Source: Pseudorhodoferax sp. Leaf267 (lineage in GTDB: Bacteria > Pseudomonadota > Gammaproteobacteria > Burkholderiales > Burkholderiaceae_C). Taken from it: 64,000 bases of DNA. Positions 21,571 to 31,400 of the stretch are shown piece after piece (the stretch's first letter is position 1; every line of letters begins with the position of its first letter). Position numbers and translations under genes: made by a program. A model generated the notes under the pieces. The model made no database searches and was not told the DNA's origin. It saw nothing but the letters and a program-made list of their open reading frames with translations. The stretch lies in contig NZ_LMMV01000003.1 of the NCBI RefSeq assembly GCF_001422405.1, positions 1 through 64,000 of the forward strand. The letters are read 5' to 3'.

Positions 21571-21990
21571 ATGGCTACGACCTTTCAAGTTGATGTCGTC
21601 AGTGCCGAGGAGTCCATCTTCTCGGGCGAGGCCCGCTTCGTGGCCTTGCCTGGCGAGGCCGGCGAGCTCGGCATCTACCCGCGCCACACGCCGCTGATCA
21701 CGCGCATCAAGCCAGGCTCCGTGCGCATCGAGCGGCCCGACGGCAGCGAAGAATTCATCTTCGTGGCTGGCGGCATTCTCGAAGTGCAGCCGAACGCTGT
21801 GACCGTCATGTCTGACACCGCCATCCGCGGCAAGGACCTGGACGACGAGAAGGCCAACGCTGCCAAGGCCGCGGCCGAAGAGGCATTGCGCAATGCAAAG
21901 GGCGAGCTGGACATCGCCAAGGCGCAGTCCGAGCTGGCCGTGATGGCGGCGCAAATCGCGGCGCTACGCAAGTACCGCCAGAAGAAGTAA
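21571..21990 (+). CDS. atpC: ATP synthase F1 subunit epsilon
   Basis: 139 residues: a beta-sandwich with [31 protein letters not shown], then two C-terminal helices ([30 protein letters not shown]) that can insert into F1 to inhibit hydrolysis. Last gene of the atp operon; the terminator follows 18 bases later. Confidence 0.97.
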   Translation: MATTFQVDVVSAEESIFSGEARFVALPGEAGELGIYPRHTPLITRIKPGSVRIERPDGSEEFIFVAGGILEVQPNAVTVMSDTAIRGKDLDDEKANAAKAAAEEALRNAKGELDIAKAQSELAVMAAQIAALRKYRQKK

Positions 21991-22008
21991 AGGCTTCGGC
22001 CACCCAGC

Positions 22009-22036
22009 AAAAAGCCACCGCTTGCGGTGGCTTTTT
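22009..22036 (+). terminator. Rho-independent terminator of the atp operon
   Basis: AAAAAGCCACCG at 22009-22020 pairs perfectly with CGGTGGCTTTTT at 22025-22036 around a CTTG tetraloop. The 12-bp stem ends in a T-run. The flanking A-run means it may also serve the convergent TPM-domain operon, whose last stop is at 22052. Confidence 0.93.
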
Positions 22037-22051
22037 GTTTGGGGAGCGGGC

Positions 22052-22558
22052 TCAGCGGATCACGATGGTGTTGTCCAGCTCGTCTGCATTGACGGCGCCA
22101 GCTTCGCGCGGGAAATGCTGCACCAGCGCGGCCGAGACCTCTTCCAGGGCCGTGGTCAGGCCGTCTTCATACTGCCCGGCGCGCAGGGCCGCGCGCAGGT
22201 GATCGACCACATCCTGCCAGTGCTGCGCCTGCACATGCCGATTCAGCCCGCGGTCGGCCACCAGCTCGATGGCATGGTCAGCCAAGAGCAGGTAGATGAG
22301 CACGCCGTTGTTGTGCTCCGTGTCCCACACGCGCAGCTTGCCGAACATGGCGATCGCACGCTCGCGCGCGCTGGCGTTGCGCCACAGGTAGCTGCTGGGC
22401 AGGGCGGCCTCGACACAGATGCGGACTTCGCCGCCATGGCGCTGTTCGCTGGCTGCGATGCGGCGCTCCAGCCGCTGCAGCGCATCGGGTTTGAGCACGC
22501 GCTGCACATCGGCCACGTCGTACCAACGGTGCTTGAGGAAACGCAGGAACCGTGACAT
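22052..22558 (-). CDS. TPM-domain protein (second copy in cluster)
   Basis: 168 residues from MSRFLRFLKHRWYDVADVQRVL; six upstream codons are possible but lack a ribosome-binding site. The TPM/Repair_PSII_Psb32-like domain is seen as RIAASEQRHGGEVRICVEA and NNGVLIYLLLADHAIELVADRGLNRHV. No signal peptide or membrane helix is evident, so it is probably cytosolic or peripheral. It follows the membrane-anchored TPM protein and LemA on the same strand. Function is unknown. Confidence 0.82.
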   Translation of the reverse strand: MSRFLRFLKHRWYDVADVQRVLKPDALQRLERRIAASEQRHGGEVRICVEAALPSSYLWRNASARERAIAMFGKLRVWDTEHNNGVLIYLLLADHAIELVADRGLNRHVQAQHWQDVVDHLRAALRAGQYEDGLTTALEEVSAALVQHFPREAGAVNADELDNTIVIR

Positions 22559-22572
22559 GACCGCGCCGCCTC

Positions 22573-23523
22573 TCACCAGTCGCCGGAGGCGCCGCCGCCG
22601 CCGAAATTGCCGCCGCCCCCAGAGCTGAAGCCACCGCCTCCGCCGCCACCCCAGGAGCTGCCGCCACCGCCCCAGCCGCCGGCACCGGCCCCGCCGATCC
22701 AGCCGCCTGTGGTCGCGGCTGTGCGGCCACGCATGGTGGTCGGGCGCAGGCCGGGGCCGACGTTGCCGGACAGCAGCGCGATGACGAAGGCGATCGCCGC
22801 GCCGGCCAGGGCCAGCACCAGGCCGACCTGCAGGATCAACCAGGCGAACGCACCCACACCCGCGCCGGTCACGACGGCGCCGAGCTTGCGCCCCAGCACA
22901 CCGCGCAACACGCCGGCCACGATCGGCACCACGAAGAACACGCCGATCAGCAGCAGCGGAAGGTTGTCGCCGAGCAGGTCGTTCGCGTCGGCACCCGGGC
23001 GCTTCCTGGCCTGGGGTGCAGGCAGCGCTTCGCCACGGATGCGCGCATCGATCTGCGCCACTCCGGCCTGCAACCCGCCCGCAAAGTCGCCCTGGCGCAG
23101 CCTGGGCGTGATGGCCTCGTCGATGATGCGTTTCGCGGCCAGGTCGGGGATCGCGCCCTCCAGCGTCTTGGCGACCTCGATGCGCAGCTTGCGGTCGTCC
23201 TTGGCGACGATCAGCAGCACGCCGTCGCCGATCTCGCGCCTGCCGATCTTCCAGTCATTGGCGACGCGGTTCGCATAGGAGGCGATGTCTTCGGGCGCGG
23301 TGGTTGGCACCAGCAGCACCACGACCTGGGCGCCGCGTTCGGTTTCCAGCTTCGCCAGCGCCTGGTCCAGCACCCCCTGCTGCAACGGATCCAGCGTGCC
23401 GGTGGTGTCGACGACGCGGCCACTCAGTGCGGGCACGGGCTGCAGCGGCTGCGCCTGGGCCAGCCCGCACGCCACGAGCAGCAGCGTGGCCAGCAGCCAG
23501 CAGCGTGCGAGCAGGGCCGTCAC
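22573..23523 (-). CDS. TPM-domain membrane protein with glycine-rich tail (YgcG family)
   Basis: 316 residues. A signal peptide (1-24) is followed by a TPM domain with VVDTTGTLDPLQQGVLDQAL, AQVVVLLVPTTAPEDIASYANRV and GDGVLLIVAKDDRKLRIEVAKTLEGAIPD, then three close hydrophobic segments (about 185-260). The end is extremely Gly/Ser-rich, about the last 45 residues, closing GGGGASGDW. This is the YgcG layout, commonly found beside LemA as here (six bases after lemA). Suggested roles for TPM domains include phosphatase and photosystem repair; none is shown for this type. Confidence 0.86.
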   Translation of the reverse strand: MTALLARCWLLATLLLVACGLAQAQPLQPVPALSGRVVDTTGTLDPLQQGVLDQALAKLETERGAQVVVLLVPTTAPEDIASYANRVANDWKIGRREIGDGVLLIVAKDDRKLRIEVAKTLEGAIPDLAAKRIIDEAITPRLRQGDFAGGLQAGVAQIDARIRGEALPAPQARKRPGADANDLLGDNLPLLLIGVFFVVPIVAGVLRGVLGRKLGAVVTGAGVGAFAWLILQVGLVLALAGAAIAFVIALLSGNVGPGLRPTTMRGRTAATTGGWIGGAGAGGWGGGGSSWGGGGGGGFSSGGGGNFGGGGASGDW

Positions 23524-23529
23524 GCGCGC

Positions 23530-24117
23530 TTACTTCTTGTTGAAGTCGACGACGGGGGGCGTGGAGATCTGCGCTTCGTTCTGCACGGCGAACACCGGCT
23601 TGGGGTCATAGCCGAACACCTTGGCCGTGACGTTGGTCGGGAAGCTGCGCGCCAGCACGTTGTATTCCTGCACCGTCTGGATGAAGCGGTTGCGCGCCAC
23701 GGTGATGCGGTTTTCCGTCCCTTCGAGCTGCACGCGCAGGTCGCGGAAGCCCTGGTTGGCCTTGAGGTCCGGGTAGCGTTCGCTGACCACCATCAGGCGC
23801 GACAGCGCACTGCCCAGCTCGCCTTGCGCGGCCTGGAACTTCTGCAGCGCTTCCGGGTTGTTCAGCGTCTCCGGCGTGACCTGGATCGAGGTCGCCTTGG
23901 CCCGTGCCTCGACCACCTTGGTCAGCGTGTCCTGCTCGAACTGGGCCTCGCCCTTGACCGTGGCCACGATGTTGGGCACCAGGTCGGCGCGCCGCTGGTA
24001 CTGGTTCAACACCTCGCTCCAGGCGGCCTTGGACTGCTCGTCCAGACGTTGGAAGTCGTTGTAGCCACAGCCCGTGAGGGCCAATGCCAATGCGATGATG
24101 GATGTCCAGCGTTTCAT
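23530..24117 (-). CDS. lemA: LemA family protein
   Basis: 195 residues beginning MKRWTSIIALALALTGCGYND. Cys17 sits in a lipobox-like TGC, so it may be lipidated as well as anchored. The LemA core is QSKAAWSEVLNQYQRRADLVPNIVATVKG, and the end has RNRFIQTVQEYNVLARSFPTN. The domain is a helical bundle on the outer face of the inner membrane. It is first in a lemA-ygcG-TPM run; the partnership is conserved but the function is undefined. Confidence 0.9.
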   Translation of the reverse strand: MKRWTSIIALALALTGCGYNDFQRLDEQSKAAWSEVLNQYQRRADLVPNIVATVKGEAQFEQDTLTKVVEARAKATSIQVTPETLNNPEALQKFQAAQGELGSALSRLMVVSERYPDLKANQGFRDLRVQLEGTENRITVARNRFIQTVQEYNVLARSFPTNVTAKVFGYDPKPVFAVQNEAQISTPPVVDFNKK

Positions 24118-24255
24118 GGTTTTTTCTCCTGGTTCCGGCGCTCGCCGTTGAAGTCGGGCCGAGCATACCGGACGGTTTGCGACCAACTGTTTCCGCCACG
24201 GCCATGGCTGCAATTCGTTGCACAATCGCTCGCATTCCCACGCACCCCAGGCCGC

Positions 24256-24711
24256 ATGACCCCAGCCCGATTGCACGCTGCCGCGCTCGCCGGCAGTGCC
24301 GACGACACCGAGGCCGCGTTCTACGATGCCATGCAGCACGGCGACATCGACGCGATGATGGCTTGCTGGGCCGATGAGGACGACATCGTGTGCGTGCATC
24401 CGGGCGGCGGGCGTCTGGTCGGTGCCGCCATGATCCGCGCGGCCTACGAAGCCTTGTTCGGCCATGGCGTGGTGCGTGCCATGCCGCGCCGCGTGCGCAA
24501 GGTCGAGTCCCTGACCGCCGCCGTGCACAGCGTGATCGAACGTGTGGAGGTGCAGACCGATGCCGGCCTGCGCGCGGCCTACGTCACCGTGACCAACGTC
24601 TACCACAAGACGCCGCAGGGCTGGCGCATGGTGGTCCACCACGCCAGCACCGACAGCGTGGGCCATGGCGACGACCCCGAGTCCGCCGGCGGCCCGCAAA
24701 CCCTGCACTGA
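24256..24711 (+). CDS. SnoaL-like/DUF4440 domain protein
   Basis: 151 residues with TEAAFYDAMQHGDIDAMMACWADEDDIVCVHPGGGRLVG, the start of an NTF2-like (SnoaL_3/DUF4440) cone fold, and GWRMVVHHAS near the end. Proteins of this kind bind or isomerise small molecules, but many have no known substrate. It is divergent from lemA and 13 bases before the hydrolase, so the two are probably co-transcribed. Confidence 0.78.
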   Translation: MTPARLHAAALAGSADDTEAAFYDAMQHGDIDAMMACWADEDDIVCVHPGGGRLVGAAMIRAAYEALFGHGVVRAMPRRVRKVESLTAAVHSVIERVEVQTDAGLRAAYVTVTNVYHKTPQGWRMVVHHASTDSVGHGDDPESAGGPQTLH

Positions 24712-24724
24712 GCCACGCCAGTCG

Positions 24725-25723
24725 ATGATGGATTACGCCGCGCCCTGGTGGTTGCCTGGCGGCGATCTGCAGACTATCTGGGCCTCGCTGTATGCCAGGC
24801 GGCGCTTCGGCCCCGCACTGGTCTACAAGCGCGAACGCTGGATCACGCCCGACATGGACTTCGTCGACGTCGACCTGGCCGACCCGGCGGAATGGACCGT
24901 CGAGCCCGTGGCCAGCCCGGAGCGGCGCCCGCTGCTGGTGCTGTTCCATGGCCTCGAAGGCTCCTCGTCGAGCCACTATGCCGAAGCCTTCGGCGACTTC
25001 GCGCGCAAGCACGGCATGGTCTATGCCGTGCCGCACTTTCGCGGCTGCAGCGGCGAGCTCAACCTGGCGCCGCGGGCCTACCACTCCGGGGACTTCGAAG
25101 AGGTCGGCTGGATCCTCAAGCGCATGCGTGCGCGGCACGACGGCCCCATCGTCGCGATCGGCGTTTCTCTGGGTGGCAATGCGCTGCTGCGCTGGGCGCA
25201 GGAGATGGGCGCCTTGGCTGCAAGCGTGGTCGACGCGGTGGCGGCCGTCTGCTCGCCGCTGGACCTGGCGGCCGGCGGCTTGGCCCTGGGTCAGGGCCTG
25301 AACCGGCTGGTCTATACGGGCATGTTCCTGCGCTCGATGAAACCCAAAGCACTGCGCAAGCTGGAGCAGCATCCCGGCCTGTTCGACCGCGAGCGGCTGC
25401 TGGCCGCGCGCAGCCTGTACGAGTTCGACAATGTCTTCACTGCGCCGCTGCACGGGTACCGCAGCACCGACGACTACTGGTCGCGCGCGTCGGCCAAGCC
25501 GCACCTGTCGCGCATCCGCATTCCGGCCCTGGTACTGAATGCGCTGAACGACCCCTTTGTCCCGCGCGACAGCCTGCCGCGCCCGCAGGACGTCGGACAG
25601 CACGTCACGCTGTGGCAACCTGCCGAAGGCGGCCACGCGGGCTTTCCGGCCGGCCGCTGGCCCGGCCATGTCCGCACCATGCCTGAGGCCGTCGGCAACT
25701 GGCTGCTATCCGCCACGCGCTGA
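24725..25723 (+). CDS. YheT-family alpha/beta hydrolase
   Basis: 332 residues. The N-terminus has DYAAPWWLPGGDLQTIWASL, a mark of the YheT family, followed by FHGLEGSSSSHYAEAF (oxyanion region) and the nucleophile elbow GVSLGGNAL with Ser148. The end has LNALNDPFVP, holding the catalytic Asp, and GGHAGF, holding the catalytic His. YheT proteins are predicted esterases or lipases of unknown natural substrate. Start chosen at the ATG ATG pair, just after the preceding gene. Confidence 0.87.
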   Translation: MMDYAAPWWLPGGDLQTIWASLYARRRFGPALVYKRERWITPDMDFVDVDLADPAEWTVEPVASPERRPLLVLFHGLEGSSSSHYAEAFGDFARKHGMVYAVPHFRGCSGELNLAPRAYHSGDFEEVGWILKRMRARHDGPIVAIGVSLGGNALLRWAQEMGALAASVVDAVAAVCSPLDLAAGGLALGQGLNRLVYTGMFLRSMKPKALRKLEQHPGLFDRERLLAARSLYEFDNVFTAPLHGYRSTDDYWSRASAKPHLSRIRIPALVLNALNDPFVPRDSLPRPQDVGQHVTLWQPAEGGHAGFPAGRWPGHVRTMPEAVGNWLLSATR

Positions 25724-25740
25724 GTTCCATAATCGTCGCG

Positions 25741-26277
25741 ATGGACGACATCGTGCGACAGGCCATCGCGAAATGGCCCAACGTGCCCGACTGCTACGGT
25801 TGGCTGGGCCTGGATGCGCGCGGGGACTGGTACCTGCGCGATGACGCGACACAGGCCGCGGGCCCCTTCGCCGGCGGCGCGGCCGGCAAGGGCTCGGTGC
25901 TGCGCCACACGCAGTTGCTGGCCTTCATCGGGCGCAACTATGACCGCGATGCGCGCGGCTGCTGGTTCTTTCAGAACGGCCCGCAGCGCGTCTACGTGGA
26001 GCTGGCGGCTGCACCCTGGGTCTGGCGTCTGGCACCCGACCTGTCGATTGCCAGCCACACGGGCACCGCGGCACGATTCGAGGCATGCCTGGTCGATGAG
26101 GCGGGAAGGGTGTACTTGTTGACCGACCTGGGCCTGGGGCTGGTGCACAGCCTGGATGTGGACGTGGTCGCGACGGCTGTGGAGCAGGCCGTGTGGGAGA
26201 CGCAGGCGGTGCGTGCCGCCGATCTCCCGTCGCGCTACGGCTTCGTGCTGAGCCCGCAGCAGTTGGCGGGCCGCTGA
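25741..26277 (+). CDS. Conserved betaproteobacterial protein of unknown function
   Basis: 178 residues starting MDDIVRQAIAKWPNVPDCYGWLGLDARG. The phrases LLAFIGRNYDRDARGCWFFQNGPQRVYVEL and a C-terminal YGFVLSPQQL recur in Burkholderiales proteins; from memory these are annotated DUF2946, which I could not check. No signal peptide or catalytic motif is apparent. It lies 17 bases after the hydrolase on the same strand. Confidence 0.75.
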   Translation: MDDIVRQAIAKWPNVPDCYGWLGLDARGDWYLRDDATQAAGPFAGGAAGKGSVLRHTQLLAFIGRNYDRDARGCWFFQNGPQRVYVELAAAPWVWRLAPDLSIASHTGTAARFEACLVDEAGRVYLLTDLGLGLVHSLDVDVVATAVEQAVWETQAVRAADLPSRYGFVLSPQQLAGR

Positions 26278-26286
26278 AGAGCCGCC

Positions 26287-26880
26287 TTACTTGGCGGCGG
26301 CTTCGGCCGGGGCTGCGCCCTCGGCGGCCGATGCTGCGGGCTTGGCCGGCTCGGCGAACTTGCCACCGCCGGCATTGGCCATGAAGGCCACGGCGCGCGC
26401 GATCTCGGTGTCTTCGAAGTCGCCGCCGCCTTGCGGTGCCATCGCGCCCTTGCCCTTCAGCGCCGACTGCACCAGCGCTTCGAAGCCGGTGGCGATGCGC
26501 GCGCCCCAAGCAGCCGCGTCACCGAACTTGGGCGCGCCGGCCACGCCGGCTGCGTGGCATGCCGCGCATTGCGTCTTGTAGACCTGCTCGCCACCGGCCA
26601 GCTCTCGGTTGGCATCGCGGATCTCGACCATGCCGACCTTCTGCAGACGCGTGGCCACGCCCTGGGCGAGCGATTGCTCCGTCGTGCCGCCGAGCGCCAT
26701 GACGCTGGCGTCGCCGCTGCCCGAAGGCTTGACGGCCGACACCACGAAATACACGAGGCCGATGATCACGAAGATCGGCACCACGAACGAGAAGAACACG
26801 GCCACCAGCAACTGCTTGGGGTTCTTGATCGGACCGGTATGGGCTCCGTCGTCAGCATGTCCTTGCGCAAGATTGCTCAT
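26287..26880 (-). CDS. Membrane-anchored cytochrome c5-type protein
   Basis: 197 residues. A single membrane helix (about 23-46) is followed by a periplasmic class I cytochrome domain with haem site CAACH at 105-109 and a probable Met ligand in GKGAMAPQGGG. The C-terminal tail is Ala/Pro/Glu-rich and disordered. This is the cytochrome c5 family, which shuttles electrons near terminal oxidases. In the 147-base upstream region, TATACT at 26936-26941 (minus strand) is a good -10 box, and two direct copies of GTATCGGGGG lie between it and the start. It is convergent with the preceding gene. Confidence 0.9.
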   Translation of the reverse strand: MSNLAQGHADDGAHTGPIKNPKQLLVAVFFSFVVPIFVIIGLVYFVVSAVKPSGSGDASVMALGGTTEQSLAQGVATRLQKVGMVEIRDANRELAGGEQVYKTQCAACHAAGVAGAPKFGDAAAWGARIATGFEALVQSALKGKGAMAPQGGGDFEDTEIARAVAFMANAGGGKFAEPAKPAASAAEGAAPAEAAAK

Positions 26881-27027
26881 GGTGTCCTCAGTATCGGGGG
26901 CTTCTTCGTATCGGGGGGGCTTGGTGCAGCCCGCGAGTATAACTTCGGGGTCAAGCCAAGGCCCTGCGCCGCCACCGGTGTGTGCGCCCTGCGCAAGGGC
27001 GCGCCCAGCCCGTGGACGGATCCGTTT

Positions 27028-28434
27028 TCAGGGCTGCGCGGTCCAGCCGCCGCCCAAGGTCTTGTACAGCGTCACCTGGTTCTGCAGCTGCGCCAACCGC
27101 GTCTGCACCACGGCCTGCTGGGTGGTGAAAAGCGAGCGCTGCGCATCCAGCAGATCGAGATAGCTGGCCACGCCGTTGCGGTAGCGCAGATCCGACAGCT
27201 TGAAGCGCGCCGATTCGGCTTCCACCTGCGCCTGCTGCGCGCGCAATTGCTCGCCCAGCGTGGCCCGGCCGGCCAGCGCGTCAGCCACTTCACGGAAGGC
27301 AGTCTGGATCGCGCGCTCGTACTGCGCCACGGCGATGTCGCGGCCCACCTTGGCCGCGTCCAGCCCCGCCTGGTTACGGCCGGCATCGAAGATCGGCAGC
27401 AGCAATTGCGGTGCGACGGTCCAGCCGAACGAGCCGCTTTCGAACAGGCCCGACAGCTGCGTGCTGGCCGTGCCGAAGCCCGCCGTCAGCGAGATGCGCG
27501 GGAAGAAGGCCGCGCGTGCTGCGCCGATGTTGGCGTTGCTGGCGATCAGCAACTGCTCGGCCTGGCGGATGTCGGGCCGCGCCACCAGCACGTCGGACGG
27601 CAGGCCCGTCGGCAGCTCGGCCATCAGCACCGCGTTCTCCAGCCGCGTGGTGGCCGGCGGCGTGCCGACCTGCTGCGCCCAGTCGGGCTGGCCGACCAGC
27701 AGGGTCAACAGGTTCAGGTCCAGCGCGCGCTGGCGCTGCACCTGCGCCAAGGTGGCGCGCGCGGCTTCCAGCAGCGACTGCGCCTGGCGGAAGTCCAGCT
27801 CGGAGGCCACGCCGCTGTCCAGCCGCAGCTTGGACAGCTTGATCGATTCCTCGCGCGTGGCCAGCGTCTGACGCGTCAGCTCGAGCAGCTCGTCGTCGGC
27901 CAGCAGGCTGAGGTAGGCGTTCGCCACCGAGGCCACCAGGCTGATCTGCGTGGCCTTGCGGCCCTCTTCGGTGGCCAGGTACTGCGCCAGCGCCACTTCG
28001 CTCAGGCTCGCGATGCGGCCGAAGAAATCGATCTCCCAGGACGACACGGTCAGCCCGGCCTGGTAGACCGTGAGCGTCTCGCCGCCGGGCTGCGGCGTGC
28101 GCGAGCCGCTGATGCCGGCGCCCACGCTGGGGTAACGGTCGGCGCGCTGGATGCGGTACTGCGCACGCGCCTGCTCGATGTTGAGCACCGCCACGCGCAG
28201 GTCGCGGTTGTTGGCCAACGCCAGCTCGACCAGGCTGCGCAGCCGCGCGTCGCTGATGAAGCTCTGCCAGGGCAGGTCGGCCGCGGCCTGCGTGCCCGCC
28301 GCCGGCGCAGCGCCCGCATCCGGGAACTGCGTGGCCACGGGCGCCGCGGGGCGCTCGTAGGTCGGGATGAAGGAGCAGCCGGCCAGCAGGGCCGCCGCCG
28401 CCAGCGCCGCGAGGCGCTTCGAGTGCTTAGTCAT
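27028..28434 (-). CDS. RND efflux outer membrane lipoprotein (OprM/NodT family)
   Basis: 468 residues from MTKHSKRLAALAAAALLAGC with lipobox Cys20. The two repeated halves of the TolC-like channel are visible, for example LVELALANNRDLRVAVLNIEQARAQYRI and the C-terminal RYRNGVASYLDLLDAQRSLFTTQQAVVQTRL. It forms the outer membrane exit duct. Its ATG overlaps the end of the pump gene by eight bases, so it is the third gene of the efflux operon. Confidence 0.93.
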   Translation of the reverse strand: MTKHSKRLAALAAAALLAGCSFIPTYERPAAPVATQFPDAGAAPAAGTQAAADLPWQSFISDARLRSLVELALANNRDLRVAVLNIEQARAQYRIQRADRYPSVGAGISGSRTPQPGGETLTVYQAGLTVSSWEIDFFGRIASLSEVALAQYLATEEGRKATQISLVASVANAYLSLLADDELLELTRQTLATREESIKLSKLRLDSGVASELDFRQAQSLLEAARATLAQVQRQRALDLNLLTLLVGQPDWAQQVGTPPATTRLENAVLMAELPTGLPSDVLVARPDIRQAEQLLIASNANIGAARAAFFPRISLTAGFGTASTQLSGLFESGSFGWTVAPQLLLPIFDAGRNQAGLDAAKVGRDIAVAQYERAIQTAFREVADALAGRATLGEQLRAQQAQVEAESARFKLSDLRYRNGVASYLDLLDAQRSLFTTQQAVVQTRLAQLQNQVTLYKTLGGGWTAQP

Positions 28435-31400
28435 GTGCGGCACCTTTCGTTTCGCCCACGCCCGCATGGCGTGCGTGCTCCGCATAGATTTCCTGCTGAC
28501 GCTTGCTGCCCTTGAACAGGCCGCGCACCAGCACAAAGAACACCGGCACGAAGAAGACGGCCAGCAGCGTGCCCGTGGCCATGCCGCCGATCACGCCGGT
28601 GCCGATCGCGCGCTGGCTCGCCGAGCCCGCGCCCGAGGCGATGAACAGCGGCACCACGCCCAGGCCGAAGGCCAGCGAGGTCATGATGATGGGCCGGAAC
28701 CGCAGGTGCGCGGCCTCCAGCGCCGACTCGACCACGCCTTTGCCCGCGGCCTGCAGGTCCTTGGCGAACTCGATGATCAGGATCGCGTTCTTCGCCGACA
28801 GGCCGATGATGGTGATCAGCCCCACCTGGAAGTACACGTCGTTGGAATAGCTGCGCAGCAGCGTCGCCAGCAGCACGCCGACCACGCCGAGCGGCACCAC
28901 CAGGATCACCGCCAGCGGGATCGACCAGCTCTCGTACAGCGCCGCCAGGCACAGGAACACCGCCAGGATCGCGAAGCCGTACAGGATGATGGCCTGCGAG
29001 CCGGCAAGCTTTTCCTCGCGCGACTGGCCGGTCCATTCGAAGCCGAAGCCGGCCGGCAACTGGGCCGCCAGCCGCTCCATCTCGGCCATGGCCGCGCCCG
29101 TACTCTGGCCCGGGCCCGCGTCGCCGCTGATGCGCACGGCCGGGTAGCCGTTGTAGCGCACCGTCTGCATCGCGCCGGTCACCCAGCGGGTGGTCGCGAA
29201 GGCCGACAGCGGCACCGGTTGCCCTTGCGCATTGGCTGCGTTCAGGCGCAGCAGGTCTTCAGGCTGCATGCGGGCCGGTGCATCGGCCTGCACGATCACG
29301 CGCTGCAGGCGGCCGCGGTTCGGGAAGTCGTTGATGTAGCTCGAACCCAGCGCGGTCGACAGCGCGGTGTTGATCGCATCGAAGCCCACGCCCAGGGCCT
29401 GCGCCTTGTCGCGGTCGATGTCGATCTGCAGCTGCGAGGCGTCTTCCAAACCATCAGGCCGCACCTGCGCCAGCACCTTGCTCTGCGAGGCCAGGCCCAG
29501 CAGCTGGTTGCGTGCGTTCAGCAGTGCCTGGTGTCCCTGGCCGGAGCGGTCCTGCAGGCGGAACGAGAAGCCGCTGGCGTTGCCCAGTTCCGGGATGGGC
29601 GGCGGGCTCAGCGGGTAGATGAAGGCGTCGCGGATGCCCGACAGCGCACCGAATGCGCGGCCTGCCAGTGCGCTGGCGGAATTCGCCGGGTCGTGCCGTT
29701 CGGACCAGTCCTTCAGCGTCACGAACGCCAGGCCCGAGTTCTGGCCCTGGCCCGAGAACGAGAAGCCCAGCACGCCGACCATGCTCTCCACCTCGGGCTG
29801 CTTCAGGATGAAGCCTTCGACCTGCTGCATCACGTCCAGCATGCGCTCCTGCGTGGCGCCCGGGGGCAACTGCACGTTGACGATGATGTTGCCCTGGTCT
29901 TCCTGCGGCAGGAAGGAGGTGGGCAGGCGCTGGTACATGATGACCACGGCACCGATGATGGCCGCGTAGATGATCAGGTAGCGCCAGGCGCCCTTGAGCA
30001 TGCGCGCGACCACGCCCTCGTAGCCCTTGGCCGTGCGCGAGAAGCTCCGGTTGAACCAGCCGAAGAAGCCGCGCTTGTCATGGTGGTGGCCGGCCTCGAC
30101 GGGTTTGAGCAGCGTGGCGCACAGGGCCGGCGTCAACGACAGCGCCAGGAAGGCCGAGAAGCCGATCGACACCACCATCACGGCCGAGAACTGGCGGTAG
30201 ATGTTGCCGGTCGATCCCGCGAAGAATGCCAGCGGCACGAACACCGAGACCAGCACCACCGTCACGCCGATGATGGCGCCCGAAATCTGCTGCATCGCCT
30301 TCTTGGTGGCGTCCAGCGGCGACAGGCCCTCCTCGGTCATGATGCGCTCGACGTTCTCCACCACCACGATGGCGTCGTCCACCACGATGCCGATCACCAG
30401 CACCATGCCGAACATGGTGAGCACGTTGATCGAGAAGCCCAGCGCCAGCAGCGCGCCGAAGGTGCCGAGCAGCGCGATCGGCACCACCAGCGTGGGGATC
30501 AGCGTGTAGCGCCAGTTCTGCAGGAACAGGAACATCACCAGGAACACCAGCGCCACGGCTTCGAGCAGCGTGTGCGTGACCTGCTCGATGGAGATGCTGA
30601 CGAACTTGGAGCTGTCGTAGGGGATGTCGTACTTCACGCCCTGCGGGAAGAACTTGGACAGCTCGTCCATCTTCTGGCGCAAGAGGCGCGCCGACTCCAG
30701 CGCATTGCCGCCCGGCGAAGGCTGCACGCCCAGGCCGACCGCGGGCACGCCGTTCAGGCGCGCGGAAGTGGCGTAGCTCTGGCCACCGATCTCGACGCGC
30801 GCCACGTCCTTCAGGCGCACGGTGGAGCCGTCGGCGTTGGCCCGCAGCACGATGTTCTCGAACTGCTGCACGTTGGACAGCTGGCCCTTGACGACCACGG
30901 TGGCGGCGATGCCCTGCCCGGCCACGTTCGGCAGGTCGCCGATGGTGCCGGACGCCACCTGGGCGTTCTGGGCCCGGATCGCGGCCGTCACCTCGGCCGA
31001 GGAGATCTTCACGCCCTGCATCCTGGCCGGGTCCAGCCAGATGCGCATGGCGGTCTCCGAGCCGAACAACTGCACCTGGCCCACGCCCTTGACGCGCTGC
31101 AGCTCAGGCTGGATGTTGCGCGCGGCGTAGTCGCCCAGCTCCACCGTGGTGAAGTCGGGGTTGTCCGAGGACAGCATCGCGAACGCCAGGAAGTTGTTGC
31201 GCGCCTTGTCCACGCGCACGCCCTGCTGCGTCACGGCCGCGGGCAGCCGCGGCGTGGCGCGCGACAGGCGGTTCTGCACGTCCACCTGCGCCAGGTCGTC
31301 GTTGGTGCCGGGCTCGAAGGTCACCGTGATGGTGCCGGTGCCGTCGGCCTGGGCCACCGACTCCACGTAGATCAGGCCGGGCGAGCCGTTCATTTCGCGT

